Part shown: in pieces, positions 25,926 through 35,468 of the stretch
Layout: each line of letters opens with the position of its first letter
Numbering within the stretch: position 1 is the stretch's first letter
Assembly: GCA_031287565.1 (NCBI GenBank)
Contig: JAITSS010000023.1
Span: forward strand, 1 to 48,576
Length of the DNA stretch: 48,576 nt
From: Desulfobulbaceae bacterium
GTDB taxonomy: Bacteria > Desulfobacterota > Desulfobulbia > Desulfobulbales > Desulfocapsaceae
Reading direction: 5' to 3'
The notes under the pieces: model-generated
Seen by the model: only the letters and a program-made list of their open reading frames with translations
What the model was told of the DNA's origin: nothing
The model's database searches: none
Translations under genes and position numbers: made by a program

Positions 25926-26976
25926 ACCGCGCCAGTTGTTCCACCCCTTCTCGTGGCATGGCGTTGTAAATTGAAGCGCGGCAACCGCCGACCGAGCTGT
26001 GACCTTTCAAACCGGCCATGCCCGCATTCGCCGCTTCAAGGGCAAATTTTTTCTCCAGCTCCGCCGTTGGCAGGTTGAAGGTGACGTTCATGCGCGAGCG
26101 CGAGCCGACTTCGGCATGGCCGCGATAAAAGGGCGTTTTATCAATGGCTTGGTAGAGAAGTCCAGCCTTTCCCTCATTGATTTCCCGCATCGCTTGAACG
26201 CCGCCAAGCGCCTTCAACCATTTCAGAACCTCGCGCACCATGTAGACGGCGAAGCAGGGCGGCGTGTTGAACATCGATCCCTTCTCCGCGTGGGTTTTAT
26301 AGCGCAGCATGGTCGGAACCGTGGCCGGGGCGCGATCCAGCAGGTCTTCGCGGATGATGACCACGGTGACGCCCGCCGGGCCGAGATTTTTCTGCGCTCC
26401 GGCGAAAATCAGACCGAATCGCGCCACATCGACTGGACGCGACAGAAAATCCGACGACATGTCGGCCACCAGCGGCATAGGCGCGGTCGGCATTTCTTGG
26501 TACTGCGTGCCATAAATGGTGTTGTTGCTGACGAAATACAGGTATTCCGCTTCGGGATCGACCTGATATTCATCGGGAGTAGGCACGCGCTTGAAGCCCG
26601 CCGCCTCACTGGAATAGGGCACGACAACTTCGCCAAACAGCCGCGCTTCGGCGATAGCTTTTTTTGACCAGACGCCGGTGTTGAGATACGCGGCTTTTTT
26701 CCCCGGCGAGAGCAGATTCATCGGTACCATGAAGAACTGGCTCGACGCGCCGCCCTGCAAAAACAACACCTTGTAGTTATCGGGAATGGCCAATAGCGTG
26801 CGCAGCAAGCTTTCGGCTTCGGCAATGACGGCGGCAAACCAAGGCGAACGGTGGCTGATCTCGACGATGCCCATGCCGCTGTCCTGAAAATTGACGACAT
26901 CCTTGGCGGTTTGCTGCAAAACCGAGTAGGGCAGGGTGGCTGGGCCGGCGCTGAAATTATAGATGCGATCGGGCAT
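25888..26976 (-). CDS. serC: Phosphoserine aminotransferase SerC
   Basis: 362-residue class V PLP aminotransferase making phosphoserine from 3-phosphohydroxypyruvate in serine synthesis, also used in pyridoxal synthesis. It begins with the family signature YNFSAGPATLP. FLQGGASSQF binds the cofactor phosphate, VADMSSDFLSRP precedes the PLP-lysine segment FAGAQKNLGPAGV, and the C-terminus has HSSVGGCRASIYNAM. The ATG at 26976 has AAGGATACTTCC upstream. It follows trmL by 19 bases. It converges with the M48-like gene, with a 38-base overlap of coding ends. Confidence 0.97.
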   Translation of the reverse strand: MPDRIYNFSAGPATLPYSVLQQTAKDVVNFQDSGMGIVEISHRSPWFAAVIAEAESLLRTLLAIPDNYKVLFLQGGASSQFFMVPMNLLSPGKKAAYLNTGVWSKKAIAEARLFGEVVVPYSSEAAGFKRVPTPDEYQVDPEAEYLYFVSNNTIYGTQYQEMPTAPMPLVADMSSDFLSRPVDVARFGLIFAGAQKNLGPAGVTVVIIREDLLDRAPATVPTMLRYKTHAEKGSMFNTPPCFAVYMVREVLKWLKALGGVQAMREINEGKAGLLYQAIDKTPFYRGHAEVGSRSRMNVTFNLPTAELEKKFALEAANAGMAGLKGHSSVGGCRASIYNAMPREGVEQLARFMRDFAARNAAV

Positions 26977-26995
26977 GGAAGTATCCTTGTTTTTT

Positions 26996-27460
26996 TCAGG
27001 CTTTTTGGTTTTGCCGCAGCGCTTCGTACAGCACAATACCGGCGGTCATGGCCAGATTGAGGCTGCGGATATGGGGATTGGACATCGGCAGGGTATAGCA
27101 GCGGTCGGCGTACAGACGCAGGATTTCTTCAGGCAAGCCCTTGGTTTCCCTGCCGAAAATAAGAAAATCGCCGGGCTGAAACTGGGCTTGGCTGTAGGAT
27201 TTTTTCGTTTTTGTCGTGAAAAAATAGAGATGACGCTCGGCCTGGGCCGCGAGAAAGGTATCGAAATCAGGCCAATGTTCGATGCGCACATAGGGCCAGT
27301 AATCGAGTCCGGCTCGCTTCAGATGTTTGTCATCCGTGGAAAAGCCCAGGGGATGCACTAGGTGCAGGCGGCTGTCAGTCGCGCCGCACAAACGGGCAAT
27401 CGAGCCGGTATTCGGTGGAATTTCCGGTTCGACGAGGACAATGTTGAATGACGAGGGCAT
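26996..27460 (-). CDS. trmL: tRNA (cytidine/uridine-34-2'-O)-methyltransferase TrmL
   Basis: 154-residue SPOUT methyltransferase that 2'-O-methylates the wobble base of leucine tRNAs. The N-terminal FNIVLVEPEIPPNTGSIARLC and the knot motifs FGRETKGLPEEIL and LPMSNPHIRSLNLA are specific for the TrmL/YibK branch. I chose the ATG at 27460 where homology starts; longer in-frame starts at 27493 and 27544 exist, and the ribosome site is weak in every case. Operon with serC. Confidence 0.93.
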   Translation of the reverse strand: MPSSFNIVLVEPEIPPNTGSIARLCGATDSRLHLVHPLGFSTDDKHLKRAGLDYWPYVRIEHWPDFDTFLAAQAERHLYFFTTKTKKSYSQAQFQPGDFLIFGRETKGLPEEILRLYADRCYTLPMSNPHIRSLNLAMTAGIVLYEALRQNQKA

Positions 27461-27568
27461 GAGAATCGACGGAGAATCGCGGGAAATCGGCATGTGGTAA
27501 TTTGCGACGCCGCTTGTATACTCCAGCGTTTGCGGCGGCGACAAGAAAAAAACAGCGGAAAACCCGGA

Positions 27569-27997
27569 ATGCGACTCTTAAACAAGCATGACGCCGGCGC
27601 GGTGACGGCGGCCGTGTTCCTCGGCGCTTTGTTGCTTCTTTCTCAGGCATTACGCGCCCTGTTCGCGGACGCGCCGCCGGACCAAAGGCCCCTGGCTTTG
27701 GTCTGCGAACAGGCGCGGCTGACGCTTGTAAACGCCAACGCCAACGCCGCGATTGGGCCGACGAACGCGGCGGCGGACCCTTCTTGCCAGCCCTTTGTCG
27801 CTCGGATGATCGCCATCAACCAGGCGGATGAACGCGCCCTGACCACAATTCCGGGTATTGGCGCGGCGACGGCGACGAAGATTGCGCGAGACCGGGAGCG
27901 ATACGGAAAATTTCGTTCGGCCGACGATTTGACGCGAGTGCCGGGCATCGGCGTGGCCAAGGCGAAACGCTTCGCCGCATACCTGTCTTTTGAATGA
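27569..27997 (+). CDS. ComEA-like helix-hairpin-helix protein
   Basis: 142 residues. One N-terminal membrane helix (about 11-30), a variable linker, then two helix-hairpin-helix units: INQADERALTTIPGIGAATATKIARDRERYGKF and DLTRVPGIGVAKAKRF. This matches the DNA-binding part of ComEA, which pulls DNA into the periplasm. The first unit begins IN-x-A, the usual ComEA start. Whether this cell is transformable cannot be judged, and no other competence genes are here. miaA follows after 8 bases. Confidence 0.85.
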   Translation: MRLLNKHDAGAVTAAVFLGALLLLSQALRALFADAPPDQRPLALVCEQARLTLVNANANAAIGPTNAAADPSCQPFVARMIAINQADERALTTIPGIGAATATKIARDRERYGKFRSADDLTRVPGIGVAKAKRFAAYLSFE

Positions 27998-28005
27998 GGT
28001 CGTAA

Positions 28006-29022
28006 ATGGAGCAAAGCGGCGCGAACATCGAGGTGGCGTCTGGCGGCGCATCGCCGGTTTTGGTGCTGGTCGGCCCGACCGCCGTCGGCAAAACCGCGCT
28101 TTCGCTACGCATAGCCCGGCGTTTTCATTGCGAAATTATCAGCCTCGATTCGATGCAGGTCTATCGCCATCTGGATATTGGCACTGCGAAAATTAGCCAG
28201 GAAGAGATGGGCGGCATCGCCCACTACTGCCTCGATGTGGTGGAGCCTGACGAGGACTATAACGCCGCCCGCTATGTCTTGGACGCCCGCGCGGCCATCA
28301 CGATGATTCGCGCCGCCGGTAAAATTCCACTGCTGGTCGGCGGTAGCGGCCTGTATCTGCGCGCTTTGGAGCATGGATTATTCGCCGCGCCTCCGTTTGA
28401 CACGCATATACGAAAAGAATTGGAAAAACAAATAGAAACAGAAGGTATCGAGAAATTACACCAAGAATTGTCGGTCTGTGACCCGGAAACCGCCGCCCGC
28501 ATCGCCCGCCGTGACCGCGCCCGCGTTTTGCGCGCCCTGGAGGTGTTTCGCGCCACTGGCCTGCCGCTGTCGGCGCATCTTCAGCGCCAGCACCGAAACG
28601 GCGCGGCGGCCAACAATGGCGAATTGTTCATCAAAATCGGCCTCGATTGCCCGCGCGATCTCCTCTATCGACGCATCGAAGAACGATGCCGTACAATGTT
28701 AGACGAAGGTCTGATCGACGAGACGCGACGGGCCTTGGCTGCGGGTGTTGCCGCTGATTGCCAGGCATTGAAAGCCATCGGCTACCGCCACGTCCTGTCC
28801 TGGCTGCGCGGCGAAAATGATTACGAGAAAATGCTTGAACTTTTCATGCGCGACAGCCGCCGTTACGCCAAGAGACAATTCACCTGGTTTCGCCACGACC
28901 CAGAAATCGCCTGGTTTGACCATCGGGATGAAGGGGAAATTATCGCCCATATCGTTTCCAGCTTGCAATTATTAGGTAAAAAGCCATGTCCTGACCTGGG
29001 AAATACCAATGACACCCATTGA
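28006..29022 (+). CDS. miaA: tRNA dimethylallyltransferase MiaA
   Basis: 338 residues. Transfers the isopentenyl group to A37 of tRNAs reading UNN codons. The P-loop GPTAVGKTAL is near residue 24, then SLDSMQVYRHLDIGTAK. Other marks are the VVEPDEDYNAARY and LLVGGSGLYLRAL segments, RRDRARVLRALEVFRATG, and a C-terminal RRYAKRQFTWFRHD, all standard. The gene's end overlaps the RecJ start by 14 bases, so the two are translationally linked. Confidence 0.97.
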   Translation: MEQSGANIEVASGGASPVLVLVGPTAVGKTALSLRIARRFHCEIISLDSMQVYRHLDIGTAKISQEEMGGIAHYCLDVVEPDEDYNAARYVLDARAAITMIRAAGKIPLLVGGSGLYLRALEHGLFAAPPFDTHIRKELEKQIETEGIEKLHQELSVCDPETAARIARRDRARVLRALEVFRATGLPLSAHLQRQHRNGAAANNGELFIKIGLDCPRDLLYRRIEERCRTMLDEGLIDETRRALAAGVAADCQALKAIGYRHVLSWLRGENDYEKMLELFMRDSRRYAKRQFTWFRHDPEIAWFDHRDEGEIIAHIVSSLQLLGKKPCPDLGNTNDTH

Positions 29023-31582
29023 CGCAGGTAAACGCATCGACCGTATGGCGGGTGTTTTTAGCTATGATGCGGTCGTGTTCCTCGACTGCGAAACATCCGG
29101 GCTGGATGCTGACAAGCATCAGATTATTGAGCTGGCCGCCATCCGCTGGCGCAAAGGGGCGGAAGACAGTTTTGACGATTATATCAAGTTGCCGGAAAAC
29201 GTCCGGCTTGACCCGGAAATAACCAAAATTACTGGGATAAGCGAGGATGAATTGCGGAAAAAAGGAGTTGATGAGCCGGTCGCGGCGCAAAAACTCATTG
29301 ATTTCTTGCTTGGTCAGAGTCCAACTCTGGTGATTGCCTATAACTGCCATTTCGTTGGCCAATTCATCATCCGGATGCTACAGCGGCAGGGACAGGACAT
29401 AACTAAAGATATTAGCTTTCTTGATATGCTGACGCTCTGGAAAGATCGCAATCGGTTTTCGCATAAGTTACCGGTTCGCCTCAGATTATACCCCGCTCTT
29501 AATGCCGTCAAGTACGAGGTTGAGCGGCTGCATGACATGCGGCAAGAGCGTGACGACGTGGCCCACTATATCAATCTATTTGGCTACGATCCCGAATATG
29601 GCGTTAAAGGGACAAAAATACCGGGAGTTCGGTATCTGCCCCAGCCCTATCGAAATAGATACCGCAACGGTTCAAAAATGGCGACGCTGGCCGAGGTTCT
29701 GTACGCCAGGCAACAGGCCGCGCCAGTCGCGCCGAATCAGACAATCCGGACGACGACAGACTCTTTGCCGAAAGTTCATACAAAAAACGCAACACCCAGC
29801 GCGTTTCCCCAAATTCCGCCATTCTTTGAGAAAATCCTCAATGACAAAGGGCTGAATAATCCGGAACAAATCCGTCGTTTTCTTTATCCTCGCCTGGAAA
29901 ATCTGCCGCATCCCAAAGAAATACTCAATATGGCGGCGGCGGCCGAGGCGGTGCTTGACGCTGTGTCCCGCCACGTGCCTATCATTTTGTGGGGCGATTA
30001 CGATGTCGATGGCGTGACCGGCGTGGCGCTGTTGCACCTCTTTTTTCAAGCCGTCGGCGTCTCGGTACGCTGGTATATTCCTGACAGATTTATTGATGGG
30101 TATGGCGTGAGTCTCGCCGCCTTTGAACGGCAATTCGGCGCCGAGTTTCCGGAGTTGGAGTCTGAGGAACAAAAAGAAAAATTCCTTTTTATTACCATAG
30201 ATTGCGGCATATCTGACCAGGCGGCGCTGGCCGCGATAAGTCGGCGCGGCGGCCGCGTCATCGTCTCCGACCACCATCATCTGCCGGCAGGGCGGTTGCC
30301 GCCCGGCATTATCATCAATCCACAACAAAAAGATTGTGGTTTGTGTGGCCAGGGCCTGGCCGGGGTCGGCGTCGCCTTTTATCTGGCGGCGGCGGCGCGG
30401 GCCTTGATGCGCGAGCGGGGCGAGTTCGCGACAGCCACGAAACAAGAGCCTGATCTGCACATGCTGTTGCCTTTAGTGGCCATTGGCACCTTGGCCGATG
30501 TTTCGCTCATCAGCAAAACCAATAGGATACTCGTTCGCGCCGGGCTGGAACGCCTGCACAATTCGCCATTGCCGGGCCTGCGCGCCCTGCTGCGCGCAAC
30601 CGGCATTCAGGCGAATCGCGACCAATCGAACCGACAGCGAAAAGCTGGGCGGGGACACTCACATCGCGATTGCATCACCTCCGAAGATGTCGGCTTTGCG
30701 ATTGGCCCGCTTTTGAATGCGGCTGGGCGGTTGCGCCATGCCGACTTGGCCGCCCGGCTGCTGATCAGCGCCGACCAGCAACAGGCTGAAAAAACCAGTA
30801 GAAAATTATTGGCGATAAACAACGAAAGAAAAAGTATTTGCGAAGAAAACACGGAATTGGCTTTACGTTTGCTGCCGCCCGTCCATATCCTTGACCAGCA
30901 AAAAACCCTGGTGCTGGTTGGCGCGTTTCATCCCGGCGTGGCCGGCATTGTCGCCGCCAAGATGGTGGAAAAAACCGGCAAAGCCACCTTCGTCCTGGCG
31001 CAGCCCAACCCCGACGACGCGGCGGCGGCGATGTGGAAAGGTTCTGGTCGTTCCGTGCCGGGCGTTCATCTGGCCGATTGCCTGAAACGTTGCGCCGACC
31101 TCCTCGAACACCACGGCGGTCACGCCATGGCCGCCGGTTTGTCGCTGAAGGCGGGCAATATCGCGAATTTCGCTGAAGCCTTTGAGGAAGCGGCCCGCAC
31201 CCTGGGGACGACCCCAGTGACAACGGCGATTCATCCCTACAAGGTGTCAGTGGAAGCCGTGATGCGCCCGGAACATCTGCGATTTCTGTCGTTGCTCGAA
31301 CCCTATGGCCAGGGCAATCCGCCGCCGGTCTTTCAGTCGGAGGAAGAGCTGGTCTTCGTCCGGGCGCTGGGGAGTCGCGGCGAGCATTTGCAGGCCCTTC
31401 TGCGCGGACGCGACGGCAACCACCGCGCCGTCGGTTTCCGGCTTGGCGACCGCTTGCCGGAGCTGCGCGAACGAGGTCGCTGCCTCGTCACCTTCGCCCC
31501 GATTCTCAACCGCTACCGCGATACAGTTTCCTGGCAGGTGCGGCTGCTTGATATTCGCGCCGTCGAACACGACACAAAATAA
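29009..31582 (+). CDS. recJ: DnaQ-like exonuclease domain fused to RecJ single-strand DNA exonuclease
   Basis: 857 residues, about 280 longer than a normal RecJ. Residues about 20-200 are a DEDD-type exonuclease domain: FLDCETSGLD holds the first Asp/Glu pair and ITGISEDEL follows, but the canonical FD of the middle motif reads NCHFVGQF, losing one acidic ligand. The last motif keeps an Asp (RQERDDVAH). From about 270 it is RecJ: DYDVDG at 330, IDCGI, the SDHHHLP motif at 421, a DHHA1 domain with HPGVAGIVAAKM and HGGHAMAAGL, and the oligonucleotide-binding end. RecJ acts 5' to 3' in recombination and mismatch repair. The RecJ site looks intact; the added domain may bind rather than cut DNA. 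Confidence 0.92.
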   Translation: MTPIDAGKRIDRMAGVFSYDAVVFLDCETSGLDADKHQIIELAAIRWRKGAEDSFDDYIKLPENVRLDPEITKITGISEDELRKKGVDEPVAAQKLIDFLLGQSPTLVIAYNCHFVGQFIIRMLQRQGQDITKDISFLDMLTLWKDRNRFSHKLPVRLRLYPALNAVKYEVERLHDMRQERDDVAHYINLFGYDPEYGVKGTKIPGVRYLPQPYRNRYRNGSKMATLAEVLYARQQAAPVAPNQTIRTTTDSLPKVHTKNATPSAFPQIPPFFEKILNDKGLNNPEQIRRFLYPRLENLPHPKEILNMAAAAEAVLDAVSRHVPIILWGDYDVDGVTGVALLHLFFQAVGVSVRWYIPDRFIDGYGVSLAAFERQFGAEFPELESEEQKEKFLFITIDCGISDQAALAAISRRGGRVIVSDHHHLPAGRLPPGIIINPQQKDCGLCGQGLAGVGVAFYLAAAARALMRERGEFATATKQEPDLHMLLPLVAIGTLADVSLISKTNRILVRAGLERLHNSPLPGLRALLRATGIQANRDQSNRQRKAGRGHSHRDCITSEDVGFAIGPLLNAAGRLRHADLAARLLISADQQQAEKTSRKLLAINNERKSICEENTELALRLLPPVHILDQQKTLVLVGAFHPGVAGIVAAKMVEKTGKATFVLAQPNPDDAAAAMWKGSGRSVPGVHLADCLKRCADLLEHHGGHAMAAGLSLKAGNIANFAEAFEEAARTLGTTPVTTAIHPYKVSVEAVMRPEHLRFLSLLEPYGQGNPPPVFQSEEELVFVRALGSRGEHLQALLRGRDGNHRAVGFRLGDRLPELRERGRCLVTFAPILNRYRDTVSWQVRLLDIRAVEHDTK

Positions 31583-31737
31583 GGGCGGTTTAAAGGTGGT
31601 TTGAGCAATTGATTGCTGGGCGCGGCATCTGGCGGCGCGTTCGGAGAAGGCGTTGGCGGCGATAAAGAAGTAAAGAAATAAGGAAACGCTGATGAACACG
31701 GAAACCGTTCGGACTGTAGGGGCGCCTGCTATCAGAA

Positions 31738-31969
31738 GTAGGGACACGGCGCGCCTTTGTCCCTACGGCAGACTCCTGCCGTCATGCCCGCGCGTTTTCA
31801 GCGGGCATCCAGAGGCATCGAGAAAACGCGGAGAAACGGGCAGCCTGGATTCCCGCTTTCGCGGGAATGACAGAAGGAGGCGCGGGAATGACACAAAATT
31901 CGTCATGCCCGCGCAGGCGGGCATCCAGGGGCAGCAAGAAAACACCTGCCCGCTGGCGCCGAAATGACA
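31738..31969. repeat. Cluster of short palindromic intergenic repeats
   Basis: The 484-496 bases between recJ and the sensor kinase hold no convincing gene. Instead there is a hairpin GTAGGGACA...TGTCCCTAC (31738-31766) and then three inverted units of one family: 31781-31812, 31845-31871 and 31902-31928. Each is built from GTCATGCCCGCG or GTCATTCCCGCG and its complement ending in ATCCAG. A decayed fourth unit lies at 31951-31969. Arms of this kind (ATTCCCGC...GCGGGAAT) are known as dispersed repeats in many proteobacteria. An open frame running through them (31692-31967) is a product of the repeat sequence, not a gene. Confidence 0.8.
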
Positions 31970-32078
31970 GGAAATATATGATGAACGGATTTTTTCAGCC
32001 GTCCTTAAAAAAATCGACGGAAAGCGCGATAATACAAAGACGTCTGTTTTTCATTCCCATAGACAAGTGAGCCACATC

Positions 32079-35000
32079 ATGCCCGAAAGCGCCAATGATG
32101 CCGCCCGTTATCTGCGCCTGTTGCTGCGCAACACGCCGCGCGCCATGCTCTGCCTTGATGCCGAAGGCCGGATTGTGTTTTGCAGCGCCACCTTGGCGCG
32201 TCTGTGTGGCGTCGCCGAGGAATCCAGCCTATGCGGACAGCATTTCACCGATTTTTACCGCGATTTCGTCGATGAATCGCTCGTCGCTGGTGCTGGCCGC
32301 GCTTTCCAAGACATCCAGCGTCATCGCGGCGTCGAGGCGCGGGAAATGGCCATCACCTTTCCCGGCAACGGCGAGCCACGCTTGTACGAGGCCAATATCA
32401 TTCCGCTTTTTGATGAAGACGGCATGTTCGTCTACGCGCATGTCATCTATTCCGAGGCGAACCAGAAAATTGGTTACGCCGCCGACAGACATTTGCGCCT
32501 AATCATGGATTTCATGCCGATGGGCTGCGCCTTTCGCGAGAGTGATGGCGCTATTATCGACGCTAATCTGGAAGCGGTGCGCATGTTCGGCCTGGCGGAT
32601 AAACAAGAGATGCTGCGCCATTTCGCTAATTCCTATCCGGAAAATCAACCGGATGGCGAAAACTCGCGGGCCAAGTCGCGGCGCATGTTCAAAATCGCTT
32701 TGGAGAATGGCTCGCACACCTTCCGTTTTATGTTTCGCGACCGCCGCGACCGCCTTTTGCCGACCGAAGTGACGCTGGTGCGCGTGCCCTGGGGCGAAAC
32801 GCACACCCTGATTTCCTACTTCCGCGATTTGCGGCCGGAGATTGAAGAACAGACCCGTCAGGAGGAAATCAGCCACCGCATCCGGGCGATGCTCGACGCC
32901 ATGCCCTTGCCTTGCTACTTCTTTGATGAAAATAACGAACCGGTTGATTGCAACCAACGCGGCGTGTCGATTTTAGGCTGCGCCAGCCGTGATGAGGCGC
33001 TGCGCAGTTTTTTCGACTTCAATCCGGAATTTCAGCCGGACGGGCAACCGAGCACAGAAAAAGCCAAGGCGCTGCTGATCAAAGCCTACGCCGAAAAGGA
33101 GGTGACGTTTTATTGGGAGCATCGACTGCGGGATGGCTCATTTGTGCCGATTGAAGTGACGCTCAAGCGCATTCCGTGGTGGAACGGTTTCAGAATCATC
33201 TCCTACATGGTCGATTTGCGCGAACTGCGCGCCAAGGAACAGGCGCTGCGCCAAGCCAACGCCCGAATGCGCCTGATGCTCGACGCCCTGGAGGTCAGTT
33301 GCACCCTGTTCAACCAGCAGGGCGAGCCGATTGACTGCAACGCGCGAGCGCTGGCCATGTTCAACTGCGACAACAAACAGCGCTATCTGGAAAATTTTGA
33401 TCATCTGTCCAAACGCATTCAGGCCGACGGTAGCCGCAGCGAGGTCAAGGCCAAGGAACTGATTCGCCAAGCCTATCAAGGTGAAGTCATGACCTTTTTC
33501 TGGGAGCATGTGACCATGGACGGCAAGGCGCTACCGGTTGAGGTGACACTGAAGCGGGTGCTCTGGGAAGACGGCTATCGCGTGGTTTCGACACTGCGTG
33601 ATTTGCGCGAAGTGCGCCGCGAGCAGAAACGCAGCCAGAGCATGGCCATAAAAAACCGCGAGGCGCGAGCGGCCCTGGCAGCGAAGAACAATTTTCTCGC
33701 GTCGATGAGCCACGAAATCCGCACGCCGATGAACGCGGTTATCGGCCTCGCCGATTTGATGCGCGACGATAACCTGGACGATAAACAGCGCGAAACATTG
33801 GGCGATATTCGCGGTATGTCGCGGGTTTTACTGCAAATCATTAACGATATTCTCGATTTGTCGAAGATTGAATCGGGCAAGATGGAGCTGCATGAAACCG
33901 ACTATTCGATCCGCGTTGTCTACGACAACATCTGCTCGCTCACTCAGGTGTCGATAGGGCGGAAGAAGCTGGAATTTCATTGCCACCTGGCCCCGGATGT
34001 GCCGGATGTGCTGCTCGGCGACGACGTGCGGATGCGGCAGATCATGTTCAATCTGCTGAACAACGCCATCAAATACACGCCGGCGGGTGACATCTGGTTT
34101 GAAATTGAGCGCGAACAAGAAAACGGCGAGGAATTCCTCAGCATTACCGTGCGCGATACCGGCATCGGCATCAAAGCCGACGACATTGACCGCCTATTTG
34201 AGCCATTCACCCGTTTGGCGGACCGTCGCGTGCACGGCATCATCGGCACTGGCCTGGGTTTGCCGATTACCAGACAGTTGGCCCGGCTGATGGGCGGCGA
34301 TATTTCGGCGCGTTCGCGGCACGGCGAAGGCAGTGAATTCCGCGTCCGCCTTCCTTTGGTCCCTGGCGACTGTGAGCGCTTGTCAATTGCCGCCCCCATT
34401 CATCTGCGGGTTATGGCCAATATGGATGTGAAGGCGCTGGTGGTCGATGACAGCGCCCTGAACCTGCAAGTGGCGCTCGGTTATCTGGCCCGGCACGGCA
34501 TCCAGGCCGACAGCGCCGCCAGCGGTCGCGAAGCCTTGAAGATGGTTGAGGCGACTGACTATGATCTGATTTTCATGGATCATATGATGCCGGGTATGGA
34601 CGGCGTCGAAGCAACCAAGAGAATCCGCGCCTTGCCCGGCCAGCGGTTCGCCAAGGTGCCGATCATCGCGCTTTCGGCCAACGCCATCAGCGGCATGAGG
34701 GAAATCTTCATCGCCGCTGGCATGAACGATTTTCTCAGTAAACCAATCGAGCCGCTGGCCCTGAATCAGGCTCTGTTAACCTGGTTGCCGCCGGAAAAGC
34801 GGCTGCTCAGCAATCAGCTCGTCAAAACCCGCGACCAGAAAATAATCTCAGGCGACGAACTGATTCTGGATCGCCAGGCGGGCTTGGCCAATTTGCAGCG
34901 CGACGCCGCCCTGTACGAAAAAGTGCTGACCAATTTCCGGCGCGAGCACGCCAACGACTGCCGCGTCTTCAGCGATTTTCTGCACGACAACCGTCTGCAA

Positions 35001-35468
35001 GATGCAAGAAGAGTGGCGCACACCTTAAAAAGCGCCGCCGCGACCATCGGCGCCGGGCGGCTTAGACGAGCGGCCGATGAGGTGGAAAGGCTGTTAAGCG
35101 AAGGAAAACCGATACAGGTCGGCGACGATATACCGACCTTGATGGGTATCGAGCTGGCCTTGCTTTTAGAAGAACTCGCCGCCGAGAAAAAGAAAAATGA
35201 ATCGGACGGGCAGACGGCGGCGGAGCCACAAAAAAGCCAAGCGTCGGCCTTTGACCGCGACAAGGCGCTGGCCCTGCTGGACACACTGGCCCCTTTGCTT
35301 GAGGCGGGAAGCGCCGCCTGTTTGGATATGATCGAGGAAATCGAGGCGGTGTTCGCGCCATTGGCAAATCGGGCTGAGGCGCTGTCGCGTCATCTGAACG
35401 ACCTGGATTTCCCGGCCGCCGCCGCCGACATTCCGCTTCTTCGCCGCGCCACACTGGAGGCTTCGTGA
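32079..35468 (+). CDS. Hybrid sensor histidine kinase, four PAS, receiver and HPt domains
   Basis: 1129 residues, no membrane segment, so probably cytoplasmic. A PAS domain (about 10-130) is followed by three PAS-like repeats of one type (about 140-510). Each holds a PDG element and a VEVTL(K/V)R strand. Then come HisKA with SMSHEIRTPMNAV (His 545), HATPase (DTGIGI, GTGLGLPITRQL), a receiver with phospho-Asp 834 (FMDHMMPGMDG), an HPt domain with His 981 (VAHTLKSAAA) and an 80-residue tail. All phosphorelay residues are intact but there is no output domain, so a separate response regulator must receive the phosphate. ATG 32079 has AAGTGAG upstream; GTG 32067 is possible. The downstream kinase starts on its stop codon. 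Confidence 0.92.
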   Translation: MPESANDAARYLRLLLRNTPRAMLCLDAEGRIVFCSATLARLCGVAEESSLCGQHFTDFYRDFVDESLVAGAGRAFQDIQRHRGVEAREMAITFPGNGEPRLYEANIIPLFDEDGMFVYAHVIYSEANQKIGYAADRHLRLIMDFMPMGCAFRESDGAIIDANLEAVRMFGLADKQEMLRHFANSYPENQPDGENSRAKSRRMFKIALENGSHTFRFMFRDRRDRLLPTEVTLVRVPWGETHTLISYFRDLRPEIEEQTRQEEISHRIRAMLDAMPLPCYFFDENNEPVDCNQRGVSILGCASRDEALRSFFDFNPEFQPDGQPSTEKAKALLIKAYAEKEVTFYWEHRLRDGSFVPIEVTLKRIPWWNGFRIISYMVDLRELRAKEQALRQANARMRLMLDALEVSCTLFNQQGEPIDCNARALAMFNCDNKQRYLENFDHLSKRIQADGSRSEVKAKELIRQAYQGEVMTFFWEHVTMDGKALPVEVTLKRVLWEDGYRVVSTLRDLREVRREQKRSQSMAIKNREARAALAAKNNFLASMSHEIRTPMNAVIGLADLMRDDNLDDKQRETLGDIRGMSRVLLQIINDILDLSKIESGKMELHETDYSIRVVYDNICSLTQVSIGRKKLEFHCHLAPDVPDVLLGDDVRMRQIMFNLLNNAIKYTPAGDIWFEIEREQENGEEFLSITVRDTGIGIKADDIDRLFEPFTRLADRRVHGIIGTGLGLPITRQLARLMGGDISARSRHGEGSEFRVRLPLVPGDCERLSIAAPIHLRVMANMDVKALVVDDSALNLQVALGYLARHGIQADSAASGREALKMVEATDYDLIFMDHMMPGMDGVEATKRIRALPGQRFAKVPIIALSANAISGMREIFIAAGMNDFLSKPIEPLALNQALLTWLPPEKRLLSNQLVKTRDQKIISGDELILDRQAGLANLQRDAALYEKVLTNFRREHANDCRVFSDFLHDNRLQDARRVAHTLKSAAATIGAGRLRRAADEVERLLSEGKPIQVGDDIPTLMGIELALLLEELAAEKKKNESDGQTAAEPQKSQASAFDRDKALALLDTLAPLLEAGSAACLDMIEEIEAVFAPLANRAEALSRHLNDLDFPAAAADIPLLRRATLEAS

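Noticed and set aside
31692-31967. 91-codon open frame before the sensor kinase
   Set aside because: Its residues (for example DSRFRGND and VMPAQAGIQ) are the well-known translation of palindromic intergenic repeats, not a protein.
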